Assembly: GCA_029721515.1 (NCBI GenBank) | Contig: CM056550.1 | Span: 15,430,406-15,494,405 of the forward strand | Source of the DNA: Synanceia verrucosa | Lineage: Eukaryota > Chordata > Actinopteri > Perciformes > Synanceiidae | Direction: 5' to 3' | DNA: 64,000 nt | Shown here: piece after piece, positions 16,029 to 27,985 of the stretch | Layout of the letters: every line of letters starts with the position of its first letter | How positions within the stretch are numbered: position 1 is the first letter of the stretch | Made by a program: the position numbers and the translations under genes | Notes under the pieces: model-generated | The model's input: only the letters and a program-made list of their open reading frames with translations | What the model was told of the DNA's origin: nothing | Database searches by the model: none

Positions 16029-16218
16029 CGTGACAGAGCAGGGCCTGCTGGGTCGTGGGGGGGGCAGACAGAAGTGAGGGTCAGAGCTGCTGCAGCTGTT
16101 TATCAACCCTCCACCTCCTCCATCCATCCCTCTATCCCAAACATGGCCTGGGCCTCCTCCCTGATCCTCCTCCTCCCTCCCTCCCCCCCACTTCTCTCTG
16201 ACTTGAGTCCTTATAGGG
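16029..16218 (-). promoter_or_regulatory. acta2 promoter with two CArG-like boxes and exon 1 donor
   Basis: Read on the minus strand, a consensus donor gtaaga follows ctctgtcacg at 16029, marking the end of a short non-coding exon 1. Upstream lie gataaa (plus about 16099-16105, TATA-like), CCATGTTTGG (16137-16146) and CCCTATAAGG (16209-16218). The last two are one mismatch from the SRF-binding CArG consensus and resemble the paired CArG boxes of mammalian ACTA2. A CATTCC (MCAT/TEAD) motif lies at about 16288. Motifs are seen; function is inferred from the known actin promoter. Confidence 0.5.
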
Positions 16219-16493
16219 CAGGCCCTGAGGGAAGCAGCCAATCAGACGGCTCGCTGTGCCACCAGACTTTCTCCCATCATTCAGTGCATTCCTCCAGAGT
16301 TTACAGTATTGCAGTAACAGGAGTACTTTTACCGCAGCAGAAGTACTGCAAGAGTACTTTTACTGCAGGAGAAGTATTACACGAGTGCTTTTTTACTGCA
16401 GCAGAAATACTATAGTAATATAAGTACTTTTACTGCAACAGAAGTACTACAGTAATAGGCATACTTTTACTGCAACAGAAGTACTGCAACAGT

Positions 16494-19258
16494 ACCTCAG
16501 TGGGAGTACTTAAGAATTAGTACCACAATAGTAGTACCTCAGTATTAGCTTCTCAGTCATAGTACCTCAGTATTAGTACCTCAGTAGTAGTACCTCAGTA
16601 GTTGTATCTCAGTAGTAGTACCTCAGTAGTAGTACCTCAGTATTAGTACCTCAGTAGTTGTACCTCAGTATTAGTACCTCAGTATTAGTACTTCAGTAGT
16701 AGTATCTCAGGGTTGTACCTCAGTATTAGTACCTCAGTAGTAGTACCTCAGTAGTTGTATCTCAGTAGTAGTACCTCAGTATAAGTACCTCAGTAGTTGT
16801 ATCTCAGTTGTAGTACCTCAGTATTAGTACCTCAGTATTAGTACTTCAGTAGTAGTATCTCAGGGTTGTACCTCAGTATTAGTACCTCAGTAGTAGCACC
16901 TCAGTAGTTGTATCTCAGTAGTAGTACCTCAGTATTAGTACCTCAGTAGTTGTATCTCAGTTGTAGTACCTCAGTATTAGTACCTCAGTATTAGTACTTC
17001 AGTAGTAGTATCTCAGGGTTGTACCTCAGTATTAGTACCTCAGTAGTAGTACCTCAGTAGTTGTATCTCAGTAGTAGTACCCCAGTAGTAGTACCTCAGT
17101 AGTTGTATCTCAGTAGTAGTACCTAGGTATTAGTACCTCAGTAGTAGTACCTCAGTAGTTGTATCTCAGTAGTAGTACCTCAGTACTAGCATCTCAGTAG
17201 TAGTACCTCAGTATTAGTACCTCAGTAGTAGTACCTCAGTAGTTGTATCTCAGTAGTAGTACCTCAGTATTAGTACCTCAGTAGTAGTACCTCAGTAGTT
17301 GTATCTCAGTAGTAGTACCTCAGTACTAGTATCTCAGTAGTAGTACCTCAGTACTAGCATCTCAGTAGTAGTACTTCAGTACTAGTATCTCAGTAGTAGT
17401 ACCTCAGTATTAGTACCTCAGTAGTAGTACCTCAGTAGTTGTATCTCAGTAGTAGTACCTCAGTATTAGTACCTGAGTAGTAGTACCTCAGTATTAGTAC
17501 CTCAGTAGTTGTATCTCAGCAGTAGTACCTCAGTATTAGTACCTGAGTAGTTGTATCTCAGCAGTAGTACCTCAGTACTAGTGTCTCAGTTGTAATACCT
17601 CAGTATTAGTACCTCAGTAGTTGTATCTCAGCAGTAGTACCTCAGTACTAGTGTCTCAGTTGTAATACCTCAGTATTAGTACCTCAGTAGTTGTATCTCA
17701 GTAGTAGTACCTCAGTATTAGTACCTCAGTAGTAGTACCTCAGTATTAGTACCTCAGTAGTTGTACCTCAGTAGTTGTATCTCAGTAGTAGTACTTCAGT
17801 ACTAGTATCTCAGTAGTAGTACCTCAGTACTAGCATCTCAGTAGTTGTATCTCAGTAGTAGTACCTCAGTATTAGTACCTGAGTAGTTGTATCTCAGCAG
17901 TAGTACCTCAGTACTAGTATCTCAGTTGTAATACCTCAGTATTAGTACCTCAGTAGTTGTATCTCAGCAGTAGTACCTCAGTACTAGTATCTCAGTAGTA
18001 GTACCTCAGTACTAGCATCTCAGTAGTTGTATCTCAGTAGTAGTACCTCAGTATTAGTACCTGAGTAGTTGTATCTCAGCAGTAGTACCTCAGTACTAGT
18101 ATCTCAGTTGTAATACCTCAGTATTAGTACCTCAGTAGTTGTATCTCAGCAGTAGTACCTCAGTACTAGTGTCTCAGTTGTAATACCTCAGTATTAGTAC
18201 CTCAGTAGTTGTATCTCAGTAGTAGTACCTCAGTATTAGTACCTGAGTAGTTGTATCTCAGCAGTAGTACCTCAGTACTAGTGTCTCAGTTGTAATACCT
18301 CAGTATTAGTACCTCAGTAGTTGTATCTCAGCAGTAGTACCTCAGTACTAGTGTCTCAGTTGTAATACCTCAGTATTAGTACCTCAGTAGTTGTATCTCA
18401 GCAGTAGTACCTCAGTACTAGTGTCTCGGTTGTAATACCTCAGTATTAGTACCTCAGTAGTTGTATCTCAGTAGTAGTACCTCAGTATTAGTACCTGAGT
18501 AGTTGTATCTCAGCAGTAGTACCTCAGTACTAGTGTCTCAGTTGTAATACCTCAGTATTAGTACCTCAGTAGTTGTATCTCAGTAGTAGTACCTCAGTAT
18601 TAGTACCTCAGTAGTTGTATCTCAGCAGTAGTACCTCAGTACTAGTGTCTCAGTTGTAATACCTCAGTATTAGTACCTCAGTAGTTGTATCTCAGCAGTA
18701 GTACCTCAGTACTAGTGTCTCAGTTGTAATACCTCAGTATTAGTACCTCAGTAGTTGTATCTCAGTAGTAGTACCTCAGTATTAGTACCTGAGTAGTTGT
18801 ATCTCAGCAGTAGTACCTCAGTACTAGTGTCTCAGTTGTAATACCTCAGTATTAGTACCTCAGTAGTTGTATCTCAGCAGTAGTACCTCAGTACTAGTAT
18901 CTCAGTAGTAGTACCTCAGTAGTAGTACCTGAGTAGTAGTACCTGAGTAGTTGTATCTCAGCAGTAGTACCTCAGTACTAGTATCTCAGTAGTAGTACCT
19001 CAGTAGTAGTACCTGAGTAGTAGTACCTGAGTAGTTGTATCTCAGCAGTAGTACCTCAGTACTAGTATCTCAGTAGTAGTACCTCAGTAGTAGTACCTGA
19101 GTAGTAGTACCTCAGTAGTTGTATCTCAGCAGTAGTACCTCAGTACTAGTACCTCAGTAGTAGTACCTCAGTAGTAGTACCTGAGTAGTAGTACCTCAGT
19201 AGTTGTATCTCAGCAGTAGTACCTCAGTACTAGTATCTCAGTAGTAGTACCTCAATAG
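16494..19258. repeat. 14-bp minisatellite, about 195 copies
   Basis: Units such as cagtagtagtacct, cagtattagtacct and cagtagttgtatct follow with almost constant 14-bp spacing. From about 17510 they are organised in a recurrent 70-bp (five-unit) block containing cagtactagtgtct and cagttgtaatacct. The array lies upstream of acta2. Confidence 0.97.
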
Positions 19259-19523
19259 TACTCCAACAGGAAACTGTGCTGTTCAATCATCTAATGATGA
19301 GCTTCTGCTTCCATAAAAAGAAAAAAGAAAAATCAACTCAATTTCCTAGGATGCATTTCACTGACAGACGTCCAGTGGCAGAAGCCTGGTGAGTGACTGA
19401 GGCTCGTGGGTAATGTAGTCCTTAGATACAGTAGAGTGACAGAGGAATGTGAGAGGATGGAGTTTAACTAACTCCTTAAAAGGAGCAGAGAGAGCATCAC
19501 CACACACCAGAGCAGACACTCCT
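19259..19523. other. short unique spacer
   Basis: Unique sequence between the 14-bp and the purine arrays. Nothing recognisable. Confidence 0.5.
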
Positions 19524-20056
19524 AAAAAGGAAGAGGAGGAGAGGAAGAGACAGAGGGGAGAGAAAAGAGAAGGAGAGGAGGAGGAGAGAGAGAGGGGGAG
19601 GGCAGGAGAGAGAAGAGGAGGACAGGAGGAGATGAGAGAAAAAAGCAGGAGAGGAAGAAGAGGAGAGAGAAAAGAGGAGGAGAGGAGGACATGAGAGAAA
19701 AGGGCAGGAGAGGAAGAAGAGGAGAGAGAAAAGAGGAGGAGAGGAGGAGATGAGAGAAAAAATCAGGAGAGGAAGAAGAGGAGAGAGAAAAGAGGAGGAG
19801 AGGAGGAGATGAGAGAAAAAGGCAGGAGAGGAAGAAGAGGAGAGAGAAAAGAGGAGGAGAGGAGGACATGAGAGAAAAGGGCAGGAGAGGAAGAAGAGGA
19901 GAGAGAAAAGAGGAGGAGAGGAGGACATGAGAGAAAAGGGCAGGAGAGGAAGAAGAGGAGAGAGAAAAGAGGAGGAGAGGAGGAGATGAGAGAAAAGAGC
20001 AGGAGAGGAAGAAGAGGAGAGAGAAAAGAGGAGAGGAAAGAAAAGATGAGGAGAGG
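19524..20056. repeat. ~60-bp purine-rich minisatellite
   Basis: About eight copies of a ~60-bp unit made of aggagaggaagaagaggag, agagaaaagagg and a gacatgagagaaaa segment. The strand is almost pure G/A. The long minus-strand serine/leucine frames here (19497-19928 and 19522-20082) are compositional artefacts. Confidence 0.95.
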
Positions 20057-20390
20057 CTCTTCATTCCTCTGATGTTCTTCATGTCTCAGCTTTATTGTCT
20101 AATTTATCCAAATATCATTTAAATAGGACCAGGTTCCTGGTTCAGAGTCCAGGTCCAGATTTAAACTGGTTCAGCTCTGCTGGACCACCAGATGGATTTA
20201 ATCCCAGTTTAAACCAGTTTAATGTGACCCAGAATGACTGGCTCCAGAGACCAGCTGACCCCCGTCCAGAGGAAAAACTGATCCAGGTCCAGCAGGATTG
20301 TCCTCAACATGCAGCACTGAGGGGACATTTGATAATTAAATATAATATATCATACATATAATACAGTGTGGTGTTGTTGTTGGTGTGTAG

Positions 20391-20432
<42 letters not shown>

Positions 20433-20833
20433 CTCTTTCTGGACTCTGACCTAAAATGGAAAACAGCTGGACTCTGAAACTGTTTCTGATTGGTCGACTA
20501 ATGTCAACAACTCAGGAATGTGTTTGGAAGCAGTACTAATAGTACTAACAGTACCAATAGTAGCAGTAATAATACTACTAATAATAAATCAGTTTTCTGT
20601 AGCACTTTTCATAAAAAAAAACAACTATTTACCAATAAAAACACAGACAGACTGAGGAAAAGGTGAGATGGTTACGTTAAGTTAATGGCGGTTAAAGGCT
20701 GGTTAAAGAGGTCAGTTTGACTGTTTTTGAATGAAGGCAGTGAGTCAGAGACAGGAAGTGGAGAAGGTCCCCCAAGGTGCTTGGATGGGAGGGAGGAGGT
20801 TGGATTCAGAGGATCGGAGGTGGAGAAACTAGC
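20057..20833. other. intergenic, CA microsatellite
   Basis: Unique sequence with a (CA)n tract at about 20394-20428. The plus frame at 20095-20361 has no family resemblance and contains repeated tccagg/gtttaa words, so I do not call it a gene. Confidence 0.5.
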
Positions 20834-21240
20834 TTACTGAGGGATCTGTAGGTGATGAGCAGGACCTGGAAGTGGATGCTGTTGTGGGTGGAGCTGCTGG
20901 AGGGTGGGGTCAAAAGTGAATCCAAGGTTTCTGGTCTGTGGAGAGGAAGTGGCCATCAGTGAAGAGGGTGCAGTCCGGGTGGACGGGAGGAGGGCTTTGG
21001 GACCAATGATGATGATTTCAGATTTATTGCTGTTGAGTCTGAGGACGTTGGTGGTCACCTATGTTTGGAGAGGCAGGTTGTGAGGGTGGAGATTGTGGCG
21101 GGGGGAGTTTTTTTTTGTTGATAAGTAGAGTGTCATTGGTGTAGCAATGAAACTGAAGAAATGTTTTTGAAGGGTAGCATGTAGAGGGTGAAAAGGAGGG
21201 GACCAAATATTGAGACTTGAGGGACACCATGTGTTACTGG
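20834..21240 (-). pseudogene. L2-like LINE reverse-transcriptase fragment
   Basis: Minus-strand frames 21024-21230 and 20834-21058 together resemble the end of the RT domain of fish L2-type LINEs: FLQFHCYTNDTLL in the place of the YADDT motif, then LRLNSNKSEIIIIGPKA, then NLGFTFDP. The two frames are offset by a frameshift and the YxDD motif reads YTND, so the copy is dead. Only a few hundred bases survive, bordered by (aggagg)n at about 21377-21420. The family is my inference from these motifs. Confidence 0.6.
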
Positions 21241-21698
21241 GATGGAGCAGGATGTGCAGTTCTTTATGGAGATGTAGTGAAATCTGTTGTAAGGTAGGAT
21301 GAGAACCAGGAGAGAGATGTACCTGTTTGTAAACAGTGGAGGAGGATGAGTGGTCTATTGTGTCAAAAGCAGTGCTGAGGAGGAGGAGGAGGAGGAGGAG
21401 CAGGAGGAGGAGGAGGAGGCTGAAGCCAGCAGGAGGTTGTTTTAATGCTGTGATGGTGGAGAATCCAGACTGAAATGTCTCAGATAATTGAATGGAGTGG
21501 AGATGATGGAGAAGGGTAACAGTACTAATAGTACTAATAGTACTAACAGTACTAACAGTACTAACAGTAGTAATAGTATACAGTACAGCTGGAGCTCTGT
21601 CTCCCTCTGCAGGACAAACAGTGTCAGTGCAGAGTTGTTGTAGTAACTAACAGTGACCTGCAGGGGGAGCAGCTGCTGCTGGTCAACATGCCTATTAA

Positions 21699-23765
21699 TG
21701 AAAACCTTGTATAATGTTTATAACACTGTATGTATAATACTTATAAAGGTTATGTAATGTTTACAACACTGTACGTATGATACTCATAAAGGTCGTGTAA
21801 TGTTTACAGCACTGTACGTATGATACTCATAAAGGTCGTGTAATGTTTACAGCACTGTACGTATGATACTCATAAAGGTCGTGTAATGTTTACAGCACTG
21901 TACGTATGATACTCATAAAGGTCGTGTAATGTTTACAGCACTGTACGTATGATACTCATAAAGGTCGTGTAATGTTTACAACACTGTACGTATGATACTC
22001 ATAAAGGTCGTGTAATGTTTACAGCACTGTACGTATGATACTCATAAAGGTCGTGTAATGTTTACAGCACTGTACGTATGATACTCATAAAGGTCGTGTA
22101 ATGTTTACAGCACTGTACGTATGATACTCATAAAGGTCGTGTAATGTTTACAGCACTGTACGTATGATACTCATAAAGGTCGTGTAATGTTTACAGCACT
22201 GTACGTATGATACTCATAAAGGTCGTGTAATGTTTACAGCACTGTACGTATGATACTCATAAAGGTCGTGTAATGTTTACAGCACTGTACGTATGATACT
22301 CATAAAGGTCGTGTAATGTTTACAGCACTGTACGTATGATACTCATTAAGGTCGTGTAATGTTTACAGCACTGTACGTATGATACTCATAAAGGTCGTGT
22401 AATGTTTACAGCACTGTACGTATGATACTCATAAAGGTCGTGTAATGTTTACAGCACTGTACGTATGATACTCATAAAGGTCGTGTAATGTTTACAGCAC
22501 TGTACGTATGATACTCATAAAGGTCGTGTAATGTTTACAGCACTGTACGTATGATACTCATAAAGGTCGTGTAATGTTTACAGCACTGTACGTATGATAC
22601 TCATAAAGGTCGTGTAATGTTTACAGCGCTTTGAGTATGATACTCATAAAGGTCGTGTAATGTTTACAGCACTGTACGTATGATACTCATAAAGGTCGTG
22701 TAATGTTTACAGCACTGTACGTATGATACTCATAAAGGTCGTGTAATGTTTACAGCACTGTACGTATGATACTCATAAAGGTCGTGTAATGTTTACAGCA
22801 CTGTACGTATGATACTCATAAAGGTCGTGTAATGTTTACAGCACTGTACGTATGATACTCATAAAGGTCGTGTAATGTTTACAGCACTGTACGTATGATA
22901 CTCATAAAGGTCGTGTAATGTTTACAACACTGTACGTATGATACTCATAAAGGTCGTGTAATGTTTACAGCACTGTACGTATGATACTCATAAAGGTCGT
23001 GTAATGTTTACAACACTGTACGTATGATACTCATAAAGGTCGTGTAATGTTTACAACACTGTACGTATGATACTCATAAAGGTCGTGTAATGTTTACAGC
23101 ACTGTACGTATGATACTCATTAAGGTCGTGTAATGTTTACAACACTGTACGTATGATACTCATAAAGGTCGTGTAATGTTTACAGCACTGTACGTATGAT
23201 ACTCATAAAGGTCGTGTAATGTTTACAGCACTGTACGTATGATACTCATAAAGGTCGTGTAATGTTTACAGCACTGTACGTATGATACTCATAAAGGTCG
23301 TGTAATGTTTACAGCACTGTACGTATGATACTCATAAAGGTCGTGTAATGTTTACAGCACGGTGCGTATGATACTCATAAAGGTCGTGTAATGTTTACAG
23401 CACTGTACGTATGATACTCATAAAGGTCGTGTAATGTTTACAACACTGTACGTATGATACTCATAAAGGTCGTGTAATGTTTACAGCACTGTACGTATGA
23501 TACTCATAAAGGTCGTGTAATGTTTACAGCACTGTACGTATGATACTCATAAAGGTCGTGTAATGTTTACAGCACTGTACGTATGATACTCATAAAGGTC
23601 GTGTAATGTTTACAACACTGTACGTATGATACTCATAAAGGTCGTGTAATGTTTACAGCACTGTACGTATGATACTCATAAAGGTCGTATAATGTTTACA
23701 ACACTGTACGTATGATACTCATAAAGGTCATATAATGTTTATAACACTGTATATATAATACTTAA
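21699..23765. repeat. 43-bp satellite-like array, about 48 copies
   Basis: The unit starts gtcgtgtaatgtttacagca and continues ctgtacgtatgatactcataaag. Copies are nearly identical. Variation is mostly acagcactg versus acaacactg, two cattaag variants, and one divergent copy (gcgctttgagtatg at about 22626). The outermost copies at both ends are diverged and lack CpGs (ttataacactgtatgtataat), as expected from a homogenised centre with decaying edges. Confidence 0.98.
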
Positions 23766-24370
23766 TATCTTGACTCCTTTCTATGTTCAGCAGCATTAAC
23801 TCCTCTGCTCTGTTGGATCAGACCACCAGGACCAGACCTGCATCAGTGATCCTTGTCCTCTCATGACCCTGTCTCTGGTTCTCCACTGGTCCTTCCTTGG
23901 ACCACTTTTGATAGATCCTGACCACTGCAGACCAGGAACAGACCACCAGATGCTCTGATCCAGTCCTCTAGACATCACTGTTTGCTTCTTGGTGTCAAAC
24001 TCCTGAAAAATCCTGATGCTGCTTCTAACATGAACTCTGAGGACTAGATGATAAGGAGATGATCAGTGATGTTCACTTCACCTGATAGTGGTCATCATGT
24101 TATGACTGAGAATGATGTTTGTAATGTTTATAATGTTATAATACTTTATATAGGACGTTTCCAGTTGTTTATATTGTAGAATAGTTTATATTTAGTTGAT
24201 GATGAATAGAAATATTCTGGAAATTCCCAGAATGTTTCTGACAGGAAGTGAGACAATGACTGGACAGGGGCGTAACAATCATCTTGTTTGTTTCTTTTCT
24301 TTTGAGGACTGCCAGCAATAAGATGTCTTTAGAGTAAGGACAGTCTTAAGACGACCTCTCCATCATTAAA
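23766..24370. other. unique spacer between arrays
   Basis: About 600 bp of unique AT-rich sequence. The 60-aa minus frame at 23796-23978 has no recognisable similarity. Confidence 0.5.
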
Positions 24371-26458
24371 ATGCCCTCTAGTCTTTATAAATGTCCTCTG
24401 GTCTTTATAAATGTCCTCTGGTCTCTGTAAATGTCCTCTGGTCTTTATAAATGTCCTCTGGTCTCTATAAATGCCCTCTGGTCTTTATAAATGTCCTCTG
24501 GTCTCTATAAATGCCCTCTGGTCTTTATAAATGCCCTCTGGTCTTTATAAATGTCCTCTGGTCTCTATAAATGCCCTCTGGTCTTTATAAATGCCCTCTG
24601 GTCTTTATAAATGCCCTCTGGTCTTTATAAATGTCCTCTGGTCTCTATAAATGCCCTCTGGTCTTTATAAATGTCCTCTGGTCTCTATAAATGCCCTCTG
24701 GTCTCTATAAATGCCCTCTGGTCTTTATAAATGTCCTCTGGTCTTTATAAATGTCCTCTGGTCTCTATAAATGCCCTCTGGTCTTTATAAATGCCCTCTG
24801 GTCTTTATAAATGCCCTCTGGTCTGTATAAATGCCCTCTGGTCTCTATAAATGTCCTCTGGTCTCTATAAATGCCCTCTGGTCTCTATAAATGCCCTCTG
24901 GTCTCTATAAATGTCCTCTGGTCTCTATAAATGTCCTCTGGTCTTTATAAATGCCCTCTGGTCTCTATAAATGTCCTCTGGTCTTTATAAATGCCCTCTG
25001 GTCTCTATAAATGTCCTCTGGTCTCTATAAATGCCCTCTGGTCTCTATAAATGCCCTCTGGTCTCTATAAATGTCCTCTAGTCTCTATAAATGCCCTCTG
25101 GTCTCTATAAATGCCCTCTGGTCTCTATAAATGTCCTCTGGTCTTTATAAATGTCCTCTGGTCTTTATAAATGTCCTCTGGTCTTTATAAATGCCCTCTG
25201 GTCTCTATAAATGCCCTCTGGTCTTTATAAATGCCCTCTGGTCTCTATAAATGCCCTCTGGTCTCTATAAATGCCCTCTGGTCTCTATAAATGTCCTCTG
25301 GTCTTTATAAATGTCCTCTGGTCTTTATAAATGCCCTCTGGTCTGTATAAATGCCCTCTGGTCTTTATAAATGTCCTCTGGTCTCTATAAATGCCCTCTG
25401 GTCTTTATAAATGCCCTCTGGTCTGTATAAATGTCCTCTGGTCTTTATAAATGCCCTCTGGTCTCTATAAATGTCCTCTGGTCTTTATAAATGCCCTCTG
25501 GTCTCTATAAATGCCCTCTGGTCTCTATAAATGCCCTCTGGTCTCTATAAATGTCCTCTGGTCTTTATAAATGCCCTCTGGTCTCTGTAAATGTCCTCTG
25601 GTCTCGATAAATGTCCTCTGGTCTCGATAAATGTCCTCTGGTCTCTGTAAATGCCCTCTGGTCTCTATAAATGTCCTCTGGTCTCTATAAATGTCCTCTG
25701 GTCTCTGTAAATGTCCTCTAGTCTCTATAAATGCCCTCTGGTCTTTATAAATGTCCTCTAGTCTCTATAAATGTCCTCTGGTCTCTGTAAATGTCCTCTA
25801 GTCTCTATAAATGCCCTCTGGTCTTTATAAATGTCCTCTGGTCTCTATAAATGCCCTCTGGTCTCTGTAAATGTCCTCTAGTCTCTATAAATGCCCTCTA
25901 GTCTTTATAAATGTCCTCTGGTCTCTATAAATGTCCTCTGGTCTCTGTAAATGTCCTCTGGTCTCTATAAATGCCCTCTGGTCTCTATAAATGTCCTCTG
26001 GTCTTTATAAATGCCCTCTGGTCTTTATAAATGCCCTCTGGTCTCTATAAATGCCCTCTGGTCTTTATAAATGTCCTCTGGTCTCTATAAATGCCCTCTG
26101 GTCTCTGTAAATGTCCTCTAGTCTCTATAAATGCCCTCTAGTCTTTATAAATGTCCTCTGGTCTCTATAAATGTCCTCTGGTCTCTGTAAATGTCCTCTG
26201 GTCTCTATAAATGCCCTCTGGTCTCTATAAATGTCCTCTGGTCTTTATAAATGCCCTCTGGTCTTTATAAATGTCCTCTAGTCTCTATAAATGCCCTCTG
26301 GTCTCTATAAATGTCCTCTGGTCTCTATAAATGTCCTCTGGTCTCTATAAATGTTCTCTGGTCTCTATAAATGTCCTCTGGTCTCTATAAATGCCCTCTG
26401 GTCTCTATAAATGTCCTCTGGTCTCTATAAATGCCCTCTGGTCTCTATAAATGTCCTC
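24371..26458. repeat. 20-bp array, about 104 copies with fixed period
   Basis: The unit is gtctctataaatgccctctg. The period stays exactly 20 bp from about 24381 to 26458 with no insertion or deletion. Variation is confined to a few positions: ctataa/ttataa/ctgtaa/cgataa, atgc/atgt and ctctg/ctcta. A 240-bp (12-unit) block at 25801-26040 is repeated at 26041-26280 almost unchanged. Confidence 0.98.
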
Positions 26459-27875
26459 ATCTCTGCTTCCTGTTGGCTCACTGTGTCTTTTATTGTGAAA
26501 CCTCATCATCATCATTGTCATCACGTACAAACTGTTCCTTCAGATTAGGTTACTACCTGTGTACTCATACTGCAGTATTTAACTACTGTGTACTTTTACC
26601 ACAGTATACTACAGTACTACTACAGTATACTGTAGTAGTACTGTAGTAGTACTACTATTTCAGCAGCTTCTTCTTCTGATCCAGGATCAGGTGTCAGATT
26701 ATTTATTAGACAGGCAGTATAGTAATAATAATAAATGTATTTTAGCAGAGCCCCTCTCTCTTCCTCTTCCTTCTCATGCTGAGTCATGCTCAGCTGCAGC
26801 AGACTGGTGCAGGTAAAATACCTTTCAGGTGAGTCACTGTGACTATGATGTCAGACCAACATCCTCTAGTCTCATAATATCCCATTATATCCACAGAGGG
26901 TGAATAATGAGTTTAGAGGAAGTTAAAATAATCCTTTAGGCTGTCTAAATGTCTCATCAGTTATTTATGAGAAAGTCTTCATGACACCACAGAGAGGATG
27001 CCATGATTACTCATGAAAATAAAATAAAATAAAGAGAAGAAAAGAAAAGAAAAGAGAAGAAAAAAATAATAGCAAACAGAATAAAATAAAACACAATGAT
27101 GCATAATAAAGTAAAATTACATAAAAATGAAATGGTAGCAAATAAAATACCAGGACCACCTCTGCTGTTGACATCTGCAGCCAATCAAAGCTCACTGTGG
27201 TGATCACATGACTGCTGGTAACCAGACTTAGTGTGGAGGGGGCATCACATTTCCTCTGTAGTGCAGTACGTCAACCAGCAGCACTTTAGTTCTTGATATT
27301 TATTCTCACATCAAGTGATTCATTTTAATATAAAACACGTTTAAGTCACAAAAATACTGTTTTCATATTTTCAGATACATTTTGCTTATGAACAGGATAT
27401 ACACTGTATATCAAACTTTGTAATTCACTTCCTGTCAAATCTTTTTTGATCACATTTGAGCATTTAATGAACTGGAGCTTCTCCATAAACTAGCTGCCAT
27501 AAATGTGTAATACAACAGTTTGTTCAATATGAACATTTCCTCTGCTCTTCAAACAGTTTTCATCAGACACGATGAACAGAAAAATAATTCTTTCCATCAG
27601 CATTATTGATGCTAACCACTGTGATGCTAAACACCAGATCACACTCATCACTGACCGTTGACCAATCCTGGTCAATAAATCAAAACATTAATGAATAAAT
27701 AGTTATAAATACAGAGATATAATAAATACAGTTTCCTTTCTTTCAATGTAAAATTATAACGTAATGACTTGTGAAGCTTCAAGTCCACGTTTCACAGAAA
27801 CTAGATCAACCAGTTCAAGACCCTTTTGATGAGCTCATTAAGTCCTTTTTCCAGAAGCAAATCCTCATATCAGAG
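26459..27875. other. intergenic, no gene seen
   Basis: AT-rich unique sequence downstream of ch25h. It contains a short paired ctactacagtatactgtagtagtactg motif group near 26600-26660 and an A-rich stretch at 27010-27070. No exon resembling FAS or any other gene was found on either strand. Confidence 0.5.
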
Positions 27876-27985
27876 CCATCAGTCCAGAGCCTCTCCATCA
27901 GTCCAGAGCCTCTCCATCAGTCCAGAACCTCTCCATCAGTCCAGAACCTCTCCATCAGTCCAGAGCCTCTCCATCAGTCCAGAAC
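27876..27985. repeat. 19-bp minisatellite overlapping the ch25h stop codon
   Basis: About six copies of tccagagcctctccatcag (variant tccagaacctctccatcag). The rightmost copy overlaps the last codons and stop of ch25h: on the minus strand the CDS ends ctggttctggactga. Each unit therefore carries a copy of the CTGGACTGA stop context. Confidence 0.95.

Noticed and set aside
15672..16241. 189-aa minus-strand frame starting MAASLRACP
   Set aside because: It lies over the acta2 promoter and purine-rich intron, shows only composition-driven S/L/P residues, and is interrupted by the exon 1 donor.
24371..26458. CRISPR-like regular array
   Set aside because: Pure head-to-tail 20-bp tandem repeat without spacers, in a eukaryotic intergenic region; the same applies to the 43-bp and 14-bp arrays.
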